Of a stretch of 64,000 nt of DNA, positions 1 through 10,800 are shown one piece after another. The notes beneath the pieces are model-generated. The model was not told where the DNA came from, did no database searches, and saw only the letters and a program-made list of their open reading frames with translations. This DNA is from Lineus longissimus. Taxonomy: Eukaryota > Nemertea > Pilidiophora > Heteronemertea > Lineidae. Location: positions 1,738,501 through 1,802,500 of the forward strand of contig NC_088315.1 of the NCBI RefSeq assembly GCF_910592395.1. Reading direction: 5' to 3'. The position numbers and the translations under genes are program-made. Position 1 is the stretch's first letter, and each line of letters starts with the position of its first letter.

Positions 1-351
1 GATCCGAATTCACGGGTTATTTAATCGTAGCTAATGATCAAATCGATCTTTTGATCCTGTGTGTTCGAGTCGGATTTCATATTCTGGAATATCATTTTAT
101 CGTCGGATTGGGGATGAAGAAATTGAAATTTAACCACGTATCATGTTTTTTTGGCAAACTGCTTCCATCCTCTTGCAGGCCAAAGCACAGAAGTGACCAA
201 CCTATTCCCGTCATATGACCGATCTCGACAGCCTGTAGTAGTGGTTAAGGCATTCAGCCCGGTAACTGGGAGGTCGATTACCCGAGACAGGTTGATAGCT
301 TGGTAGATGCAAACATATCATTGTACTTAACCTTTCGTAATTTCATTTCAG
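1..351. other. Left edge: probable intron or upstream exon of the IgGFc-like gene
   Basis: A good splice acceptor (pyrimidine tract then AG at 177-178) could open a small exon at 179. One frame stays open to about 305 and has a possible donor at 270. Its phase does not match the next exon cleanly, so I do not assign it. No other feature is seen here. Confidence 0.3.
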
Positions 352-1253
352 CCGCTTTTAATAACACAACTGTCCAAATGTGGGATTCAAGACAATCAAG
401 TCATACACTGAACGAGGGGCAAACAGAGGACTTCAGTATTCTGTGGAATGAGACACTTGTTATTAATTCGACGCAGCCAATCATGGTGAAGCATTACATC
501 CGGGGAACATCGACGAACATCTCAAAACAATTATGGGCCGTTCCACCGGATGACAGGAACTTTTACCAGTTTAAGTTTCCATCTGCTAATTTTGTATTCA
601 ATTCGAACGGAACAGAGAGGGTGAAGGTCGTCACAAATAAGATTAACAAAGACGGAATGTTGATAGATAACACTGCTATGAGGTGCTCATGGTTAGATTT
701 CAAAGATCAAGGTGCTAGCACGTGTACTCAGGATGTGTCGTCACAGAAAACTGTTCATACGACCATTCACAGACACAATAATGTGACGTCACCACAGCTG
801 ACCTTCACGTATGCAATTTGTGATTACTCTGAGCTCTGTGCGCTGCCCTCGCAGTGGGGTAGGGTGATGAAGAGTTGTGTATCTTCTGTAATGCAAATGA
901 AGGATGGTTTAGATAACGACTGTGATGGTTATATAGATGAAGAACTTGTGGGCGGGGTTGATAATGATGGAGACGGCCTGGTAGATGAAGATATGGGGCC
1001 CAAGAATATCACCACCACCGGGCCACCGACGACCACAACATTGAAACCAACAAAGCGAGTCTTGTATTCAACTTATAATGATGACGACGATATGGTAATG
1101 AGAAATTTCCCTGCTCTTGTGACCGCCATCATCGCGTCTCTGTCTGCTGCTGTTTTGCTGGTTATTGTTTGTATTCTGGGGTTCGTCATTGCTGAATGTC
1201 AGTGTAATTCGGGGACCCTACGCAACAGTAAGATATTGCCATTCGTTGGCTAG
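352..1253 (+). CDS. 3' exon(s) of a single-pass membrane protein, IgGFc-binding-like, with acidic DxDxDG-type repeats
   Basis: The reading frame continues from an acceptor AG at 350-351, so the Met at 300 is intronic and not the start. The extracellular part has many N-glycosylation sequons and scattered Cys, resembling invertebrate proteins with an IgGFc-binding N-terminal domain. Near 900-1000 two acidic motifs follow each other, DNDCDGYIDEE and DNDGDGLVDED. These look like the calcium-binding-like repeats often found next to that domain. A Thr/Pro-rich stalk follows, then one hydrophobic segment (about 1107-1190) and a short Cys-containing tail. The frame stops at 1251-1253, but a usable donor (GTAAGA after 1227) could continue the tail into another exon. 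The 5' part lies outside the window. The family call rests on overall resemblance; the acidic repeats and the membrane segment are seen directly. Confidence 0.6.
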
Positions 1254-3066
1254 TGTTTTGTTTTGGTCTTGCCTGTCATTGCAGTTGACTATTTGTTTAA
1301 GACACATTCGCCCACTCGTAAGGCTTTTCGTTTGGTTGTCTCCTGTATGCAATTAGTGTGAATGCACTGCAAGTGACTAAGAGTTGTATGTCAAGCTTGT
1401 ATATACTGGGGTTCACCAGACTAATGTAACTATCTGATACACGTCAATCACAAAACATTGAATATATGATAAAAACAGAGCCAACCATCACCGCCAACAC
1501 GATATTCTACTATAAGGAAAAAGAACCACGAAACCAGTCTTTCACAAAAGTAGGCACTCGTGATCATAAGATGTTCGGCTCGATATCGCAGTGACAAATA
1601 CTTTTCCTGGAACCATTTCAAAGTATCTTAGGTTGTACATTATGTACGTAATGCCGCATTCGATTATATTCCAGTGTTCACTATCTTGACCATTCTGTTG
1701 TAGGTCACGCAGATTGTATATAGTCTAATAACTGAAGAGATCACGCACATGGTCGTTTTCGCTTGGCCTTTGTTTTTATTTCGTAGTATATCAGCCGGTC
1801 TTTGATCGGTGAAACTATAAGTACCTAGCACCAAATATGCATTTTAAGTTATCTGATATGATTGAAATGATCCGTGCGATGACTTCGCAAGTGACGATGG
1901 GAAACCTTATTTCGGTCGGTTTCGGCTATTCTGTGCATACATGTAGATGAGGAATCAGATCAGGACGCAAGCGATGTTAATGTATATGTCGAACCAACCG
2001 TAACGACTGAGACAAAATGTTTCATCTGCCTGTGGACATGATGCGTCACCATGTTCGCTGAATCTCTGCCATTGAGCCTACAGATATTACGACTTATCCA
2101 CAAAGTGGAACTATGATATATCCAGATTGGACTTGTTTCGAATTTGTCTTTCATATTTAACTGTTGTATATATAGAGAGCATTTATACATTACTTTGTTG
2201 CATCCTTATACCATTCCTTTTCTCGTTGTACATACTGTGCAGTCTGTTAAAAATTGATCAGTATTTATTAACAAACCTTCATACTTCCTACGAAATCATT
2301 GTTAATTTGTATTCTTTCCACGGGATGAGAACCAAACAGTGCTTTACCCAAGTGACCAAACCAATAGTGGAGACCGTACATCTACCTAGTTAGGAAAGGA
2401 CGGCAGCATCGTGGGACACCTTTTTTGTAAGGAGCAGTACTAGAAACGCGTGCACACAGATGGCGAAATGAATGCCTTAGTTATCATTGAAGAACATCTT
2501 GCAGCATTACCTTCCTTCAAACACTACTGAGTGATACAGCGATTCTTGAGTGGTGAAAGTCCCTTGGTCCTAATGCTATTGCGGTGATGTCACAAATCAA
2601 CACAACAGTCTGTGAACGGAGATTCATTTATTACGATACTGATATTGAGGAATCAATGCAGTGCTGACCTTGAATTTCGTCAGCCCATTGACCAATCAAA
2701 GTCGGGTGGATTATGAACACATTTAATTGCATAGTTAGACCATCTGTTGTAATGGTAACCTTGTCGGAATAACATTAATAAGCGCTACTCTACTTCTGCG
2801 CATCAAGGCGAACCAGATAGTTCGAAGTGTAATACACGACACTAAGAAATGCGCCCTGCAATCACCATTAGGCGGGTCCTGCCTGTTTACGAAGTACACT
2901 GTTCGAGCTCGAACGGACCAGCGTAAGGTTTGTGAAACCTATCTCCGTAGTTACCGCCAAAAGATTAATGAACATATCACAGAGCAAAACTGACTTGTGC
3001 AATCATTTGATAGACGGTAATATGCCCTGAAAATAATTTTTCGCCTGACGTGTCGAGACACTTTCT
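1254..3066. other. Intergenic, no supported gene
   Basis: This AT-rich stretch separates the + strand membrane-protein gene from the 3' end of the - strand LRR gene. Short open frames occur on both strands, but none has splice signals, domains or plausible composition. I see nothing else in it. Confidence 0.5.
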
Positions 3067-6000
3067 TTACTCCGCAGCATGTTGGGCGAGCGTCTTTTCA
3101 ATCCAAGGGACGAACTCTGACAGTCCTACGAACCTCTGCTCGGCATTGTAAGGCGAGATCCGCATACTTCGGATAGCCACTAATGAGAAGTCTTGGGTAC
3201 TGTACATGGGGGCACCATCAGTATTGAAATTATGCGGCGAAAACTTATAACGGGAGTTCTTCACGCAGATAAACCTCATGCCATCGCAGTAGCCGTTGTC
3301 CCTATACGGGATAAGGGAAAGAGTCTTTATCTTTACTCTTGTTGCTGGTTTAACAGTTACGTCTTTTGCTGTCAGGAAATAACTTTTATCATGCACGACA
3401 CTTCCAAGGTTTGGCCTGATGCACGGGTACGTGTTCACTGGTTTCGGCCTGCCAGCTAAGTTTGGAAGGATTGGCCTTATCCTGACCAGCGCGAGAGGCG
3501 ATACCTCCAGGGTGGGTATGATGCTCATTCTCGGATGAAAGTAGACATTCGCCACCCTAAATGCCCCGCGGCTTGATCTGTGGGTGCCTCCAGCTTTCAT
3601 CAATACGTCGCCATTAGCAATATGGAGCGCATTAATGCTCTTGTTGAGCCAACAGCTGGCGTGCGTGAGTACCCAGTTGTCTTCTATCCGGACACCACCA
3701 CACACTGGATTTTTGTACTTGTCGAATACTGTGACGTGCCATTGCTCAAGGATTGGCTTTTGACTGAAACGCAACATAAAGAAAATCAGTATCGTAAAGC
3801 AAGGTGATATCTAGTTCATACAATACAACTAGCCACTGTTTGGCCAGTGCAAGCCACCACGGGGACAGCAACAGTACTTGCAACCTTATTCGTCTGACAG
3901 TAGTCGCAGAGAATCGTGAGACAAATTTACCCGTGCATGTGCGTTCAGCACATCTTAAGATACACCTCCGACCTTCATCGTCATCGATTAGTGCTCCTAA
4001 TCAATCGTACCTGGCAAATTGGATATGAATAATAACTGGCCAAGCGAGATGTTTACAGCTTCCCACCTGACCTTTTGAAAGCCAGGTGTGCTAATCCATT
4101 TACCCACACAGTTATTACAAGTGCACATCCATGGCGAATGAGAGTTCACCAGGCTACACCCACCCTGACTACTCGAAGGATTGAAGATGAGATATGTTCA
4201 CAGGCGTCCAGTGAAATCGAACATGTTGTTATAGATGTCAAGAGCTTGGTCATATGTACACGTTTTGCTGCTTTTCATAGACAGAATTTTAAACCTTAAT
4301 CGTCGACCTTACTTTTCGACTGATACAACATACATGATCTTACCTAGCAGTAGGAGACTTGTTGGCGGGACAGCCGATGTGGTAGCGCCCTCTATTGATG
4401 AACTCGTTGGAGGGTGGTGTCTGTGTATCGCAGACGAAGTCACTGATGGTCATCGTGTTAATCTAAACAAGAGAAACATACAGATATTGTACATGTAAAA
4501 GCCAGTCAGCATGCTAACCCAATGGTGATGATGAAAAGCAGAATGCTATGTGGTTGGTTATCCAATGGCGACCGATGTCTAATGTCTAATCCGAACAATT
4601 GAAAATTTTAAAATGTGTAGCCATTCAGACTTGCTGCCTCACAGTGTTCCGTTCGTGCTTGTTGGTAAGCAAAGGGACCGGGCACCAGAGTAACAGAAAA
4701 ACTACTGCCACCACTACGAGCTGCTGTCTTGTTGTGACAGAGTTTCGAGTTTTCTCCGAGTTCCGACGACAAATACCCTCGTGAAAATCAGCGACACCAA
4801 TTGTGATACCGATACCACATTATCCCGCCCAGGACATGATGATCACCTGGACTGTTCAAATGATCTTGATGTATGTTTCTATCCACCTACCTTTCTACCA
4901 GCCATACCCTGCGGCACCTTACACGTCACTTGGTCAACCTTCGGGTAGTTCAGGTTGCTCTTCCGCAAAGCATCACCCAGCCACTGCATCCTGCAGTTAC
5001 AGCTCCACGGGTTCCCGCTGAACCCTACGGTACCATTCGGGCCCATCCAAGCCAAGATAACACTGCTTATCTCCCTAATGTTATTGTCGGAAAGATCAAG
5101 AGAATTCAGCTTGTACTCATGGTTTGAGTTGACTTCGAACAGCAGCATGGAGTTGTTGGCAAGATTGATATTACGAAGACTGTGTGTTGTTTGGAACATT
5201 TTTGTGGCGACTCTAGACAACTTGTTCCCGGACAGATCTAGTTTCATCAGCTTCGGAACATCCGCCAGGACATCCTCTGCAACATAGCTGATCCTGTTAT
5301 TCGAAAAGTCAACTTCTTCAGTGCTTTTTAGACCTTGTAATGTGTTGGAGGTTATATTTGGTAGTTTATTATATGACATGTCAAGGTTGCGTAGCATTTT
5401 TAAGTCTTTGAACACACCGGGCTTCAGGATCCCAATAATGTTCCCATTAAGTTTAAGATTATGGAGCCCCTTCATAGATTTGAACGCACTCTGTTCGACT
5501 TCCTTGATAAGATTGTGACTCAGGTCCATAGACTTCACATGAGGGACACCAACGAACATTTTGCTTGTCAACATGTCGATCTTGTTGCCTTCGAGATCGA
5601 GCCAGGTGATCTTTGAGTAATGGTTCATCAAACTGACGGCAAAAGCCTCGTCCTCGACTTTGGAAATCTCGTTGTGGCTAATGTCAAGGTCACGGAGGTT
5701 GAGAAGTCCACTTAAAGTCCGCATCTTGATATACCTTATCTTATTGTGAGAAACATCGAATTTCTTCAAATGTTTGAACGCAACGAATGACGTGTTCTGC
5801 AGCTCTTTTATGTTATTATTCGCCAATGATAGAACTTGAAGCTTCTTCAAACCAGTGAATGTACCTTTTGCAAGCATTTCAATGTGGTTCTGATAAAGCC
5901 GAAGATCTCTCAGATTCTGCAGATCTGCAAAGCTAAACGCTGCGATGTACCTCAGTTTATTCCTGGATAGATCTAACTTTTCCAGATGTTTGACCGGGGT

Positions 6001-7821
6001 AAAGGCATTCCTGAACACATTGGTTATATTGTTGCCGGCCAGGTTGAGGTAGCGTAGTGAGGGAAGCGGAGCAAAGATGTTGGCTGGGATCACGCCCATG
6101 TTGTTATCGCTCAAGTCTAAGCTTTTAAGATTAGGAAGAGCCTGCATCCACTCCGGCCGTATCTTTCTGAACTGGTTACCAGCAAGGTTCAACTCCTGAA
6201 GATCTCGATTCTTGAGGAACATATCCCGTTCAAGATCGCGCAATGAATTCTGTGAAAGGTCAAGAACACGTAGCTTGGATAACCGAGCTAGCGTGTCTGG
6301 ATGCAGTACTTTCAAGCGATTCCTTTTCAGCTTTAACTCCTTTAGATTGATCACATCATGAAATAGGTCTCTCTTAATCTTTCTGAGGCGATTATCTCCC
6401 AGGTCTAACCGCTCCAAACTGACTAGATCGCGAAAGGTTTTCTCTTCAACACCTTTGATCTTGTTCTTTCTTAGAGTCAGTTTCTCCAAATTTGTCAACA
6501 TTTCAAAGTCTCCTGGTTGTAACCGCTTGATCCGGTTACCAGTTATTGACAGTTCCTGAAGCTGTCTGGAGCGACTGAAGGCATTCCTTGTCAGGGTTGA
6601 TATTTGGTAGTATGAGATGGGAACCCTGTTGTCTAAGGAGGTCTGTCTACCAGTCCGTGCATCGTCGTTACGAATACCTGATTCTGCGAGACGTCGTAGG
6701 CCACGTTTTCCTCCATAGATTTGCAGTTTAATCAGATCTGAAAGTACATGTAAAAGTAAACAAAAATGAAAAGGTCGTGTCCTGGCCAGAGCAGCTGAAA
6801 CTGGTATCTTCTCGGAGATATCAAGAGATCGGGTGGAAACCAATGGTCAAAGAGAGACTACTACCCACTATGATAATTTTCCTTCGTGCAACGACCAGAC
6901 ACAGAAAGGTTGCGGCAATTGGAGATCGAGACTGGTTAAAGTCTGTATTGCCGAAAACAATTAGTACAAGCTGTTTTAAACTTCAAACACAGGATTTAAG
7001 CAATTCGAAACAGTCAACCACTAACTAAGTGCACAAGGTAGATTGAAAATAGTTTTGATTTTAACAGCGTGACCTAAAGAATTTCGTTAAGATGGAATGG
7101 ATACATGGTAGGCCTCTTTATGTAACCATCGGTGGTATTACTACTACTGTTTAGAACACGAGTAAATGATGGGAGCATATTTCGTTTATCGTAAAAACAC
7201 GAAATCTTGGCTAGTTGCATCTTTAAAATGACAGAATGCACTGTACATTTTATGTAAGAGATTGTTTGCTATTAAAACAAAATCTGGTGGAATCAAAAGC
7301 AAGATAGTAGTGTAATAACAGGGATTTGCCAATCATGACAAGAATCTTTACTTCACCAGGAAACTGACGCTATATTTGCACTGTAACATTTTATTGTAAA
7401 ATTATTAAAAATTGGCGGCAGAAGTAGCTACCTGTTGGGAAATGTACACCTACCATCAGCCATCAGCCTGAATGACTGAAAAAAGATGCTACGCAAAAGC
7501 ATAGTATACTGTTTGCCAAACTACCGGTATCTTTAGGTACCAACCTGGGGGTATGAAGTACGGCAGTCTCTGTAACCCTAGGCACAACATTTCCCGACCC
7601 TCATTGATTGTGTTCGTCTGTTTGTTATAGTCCTTTTTCTGTCCATATCTGTACATGGACTGTATCCATTGGCTCATGTACATCCGCCGAAGATGGCTAC
7701 TGCGGTCCTGGACACGTGCTGTACACCGACAATTGTGAGGACATGCTCCTCCAGTGTAGTAGCTATTACCCCCGCTGATGGTGAGGAAGGTGAAGAACAC
7801 GGCTAATAGTGTCAAATGCAT
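3067..7821 (-). CDS. Secreted LRR protein fused to a catalytically dead trypsin-like domain
   Basis: Four exons join in phase: 7821-7545, 6737-4891, 4462-4344 and 3763-3067 (980 codons, 979 residues). Exon 1 gives a signal peptide (about 1-20) and an LRRNT start (C27, C31, C33, then C80). Exon 2 carries about 21 LRRs of 24 residues and the first part of an LRRCT (NPWSCNC). Exon 3 completes the LRRCT with the classic ISDFVCD (C719), then a linker with C739. Exon 4 is a chymotrypsin-fold domain: WHV, CGG, WVLT and a final PWIEKTL helix are clear. The triad is gone: His57 is S784 in WVLTHASCW, Asp102 is about P837, and Ser195 is D930 in TDGAPM. There is no IVGG activation site. C739 and C862 sit where many S1 proteases have the Cys1-Cys122 bridge, so the domain is probably folded. 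All donors and acceptors are GT..AG. A binding or immune-recognition role is inference. Confidence 0.8.
4625..4777 (-). other. Possible alternative last exon giving a membrane-bound LRR isoform
   Basis: On the minus strand an AG precedes 4777, followed by an open phase-0 frame of 50 codons ending in TGA at 4625. It could join exon 2 of the LRR gene in frame. It would supply a fourth LRRCT Cys (GIC), a hydrophobic stretch (LVVVAVVFLLLW) and a short basic tail. The acceptor tract is weak, and the exon at 4462-4344 gives a much better LRRCT ending, so this is only a candidate. Confidence 0.25.
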
Positions 7822-10800
7822 GGTGGTGTTAAGGTGGAATCATCTCAAGGGTCACTGGAAGTAGAAAAGAAATCTATCATAGTTTCATTTCACTGGCTAA
7901 GGAATTTTGGGTATTTTCAAATGATTGGCCTGAAGTCTGAAGAGCACAAACCTTTCCCTGACTCGCACTATGTGATCTCACAAAAAAAGGGTCCGTTGAG
8001 GTGTTATCCCGTGTCGGATGCCATCGTCATAAACATCCCGAAATAAGGTGTTCACTATCAATCAGACAGTTTATAGTATTGACATATACAAATCGGTCTC
8101 CTGTCTATTTATACGCAACAGATATCGAACGACCGAATGACTGATCGCCTTTTCGCTCGGCATACACACTTTGAGCAACGAGGTATTTAGTATTCCGTAA
8201 GATCAATTCATTTTCCTGAGAGGGAGGTCCTTGAATGGCAATCAATCCGCATTGTATTCCTTCTGTCAAAACAGATGATACAAATTTGATAAAATCCGAA
8301 CAGGGAAACCGACACTACATCAACAAGATGGGAAAAGGAAAATAAATTCCATCCGCCTTGGGAATTTACTAATAACGGCGCACTAACGGGTATGATATAG
8401 ATCAAGTTCCAACTGCTACCAAGCTGACCACTGAAGAACAACCACCTGGTTACGTTTGCTGCCAAACGTCGTATACAACTACCACAGAAACGAGAAACGT
8501 ATCGGCATTTATTTCGGGGATGGGCGGGGGAGGGGGAGGCTCAACATGAAGATATTGTCAACAGTGCAATTCTCGTTGCTTGTTTACCTTATCGTGACAG
8601 TTGCACTACACTTCACGTCGGTGAGAATATGGTCCAAATATGACACTGAATCAACTCAAATTTGACTAAACTGCTATCCATTTGATGAGCCAATTAGAGT
8701 TTTAGTGATAGAAACGACAGAAAACACGCACCTCACGTTAGCCGGGTCAAGGAAACATTGTGTGTGGTAGAAGGATACGAAAGGAACAGATAAGTGTCTT
8801 GCTAAGGCTCGGAATGGAGGCGTATTTATCACATTAGGTTCTTGTTGTGCAAGGAAACATCAGTAGGAAGTAGATGGTCCCCTACTGATAGGTTAATGAG
8901 TTAGTGAAGATGCCTGTACGCGGACCGCTATCTACCAAGGGTTCAAGTATATGTAGACCTTATCGACTGGCGAGCCTTTCGACCTCGGTGTACTCTGTGC
9001 AGGAATGTTTTGACATGGGTGCATAACATTCCTGACGCAACTTTTGACAGCCGGTTTGAGGGTTTTAATGACCTATCAACCGAGTGCAACTTCGATAGAT
9101 GGCCCCTGTGGAATGATAGAAAGTCGGTGAACCGTAATGTCCGTGATCGCATTTTTTGGCCGAGTGTTTTTTCGGTTTCGCATCAAGAACTCATTTAAAT
9201 CATTATGTTTTACTACTAATAACTCTGAACTAACATAGGATTCGTTTGATAGAATCGATTAAAGTGTATATTTACTCTATCACGTTAAGATGATTCACGC
9301 AAGTTATAAGTGAGAAAATATTGTCCATCATTCCTCTACCTAGGCAATTACCAGGCGATAAGCTTGGAGCAATAAACCAAGTTGTGTTAATTTTAAAGAC
9401 TACTCATGTTCTACGTCAGCCTGGTTTTTCGCCATAACAAAAATAGTTGAGAGGTTTTGGTTGCTTTAGAGTAGCTTCAAGTACCGTGAGTATATTATAT
9501 TCAAACGGCCTTTCTCTGAGTCAAAAACAGCACTGACCTTTATATAGCCGCGCTTAACAGGAGGTTTCTGTGATACGAAAGCCGAGTACCCCATTGATGA
9601 TACTCGTCAAGACTAAATCCAAGTAAAACATAGCCTAATGATTTGGAGAATTAGATCATAGCGCGGATGGATACCGATAACTATATAAACGAAAGAATTA
9701 ATTACAAGTCGGCCACTGAAAGCAACCACACCGGCATGTTTGTTGATTCTAATGGTAAGAAGTATAGAGTTGATATCAATGGCATCATTTCGCACAGTTC
9801 TTTTTAAAAAGCCGATAAGTTGAGGTAGAGCTAACCCAACATGACTCGATCTCATATGTCTAAGAAATAAGACTTGCTAGACATACGTTCAATGACCGGG
9901 ATTGGCAAAGTTTAAACATTGCATTTGTTTTGATTTGGTGTCATACATCCTAACTCGCCCGGCTCAATTCACAGCATGATGGATTGGCCTAAACCTTTTT
10001 TGTGCTTGTTGAAAATGCCACACAAATGGACAGTGCATTGACTGGCATCTTTTGATATATCTGTGTTGTTGTCAACAGTAAAGAACATACTCGAGAAAGG
10101 CGCCACACTGCGAAAAAAGAGCAGCAGCGAATAGTTTTCATTTTTATTATATCTTTTTTATGAGAAAGAACAGTTACGATAGCTTATTCGTGAAACAGGT
10201 GTTGAATAATATACTAGCTTGTTGACTCAGGCTTTTACCCAACCGGTGGTCGCAACTGCTCACGTTTCGTTTAACTTTGTTTTTACGGTTAATGCCTGAG
10301 TTGATGACAGGTTAGCTCCACAGGCAATAACTTCCAACTCCTTGACCAAAGTACCAGGGACCTCTTGCAAGTTTTTCGTTCCAGTGTTTTGTAACAATAC
10401 TATAAAGGCGAGGCTGAGATTGGTACTGTTGAAACTAAAATGCATCTCTCGTCTTGTGACATGGGGTTCCTCTGTCTTACGGTGTGCGTTTCTTACACCA
10501 CCACGCAAACCAAGAAAGCCATATCACCGGCCCATAACCTGAAGTGGTACACTGACGTGAAGTGGTGTTAAGTGGATTCACCTGCTATCAACCCAGCACT
10601 ATAAATGTTTAGCCAAATGGACATATTGCTTGAAGTTAGGAGCCGCTTCATCTATGAAATAAGATGGGCAGGGTGGTGAAAGAACCGCAAGGCATGGGTC
10701 AATATGTTGTCTTAACCACTGGGGGATCACCTGGCTGGAAAACACGAGATCGTCTTCGCACGCAGGTTTACACGACTTCGGTGACTGTTGTGGACATTGA

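Noticed and set aside
300-351. Met at 300 as the start of the IgGFc-like protein
   Set aside because: The stretch up to 351 reads as intron with a pyrimidine tract and AG; there is no signal peptide.
3067-3777. Protease-like exon as a separate gene starting at the Met near 3777
   Set aside because: A strong acceptor (AG at 3765-3764) lies inside the apparent N-terminus, no signal peptide is present, and the exon joins in phase to 4344, which completes the LRRCT.
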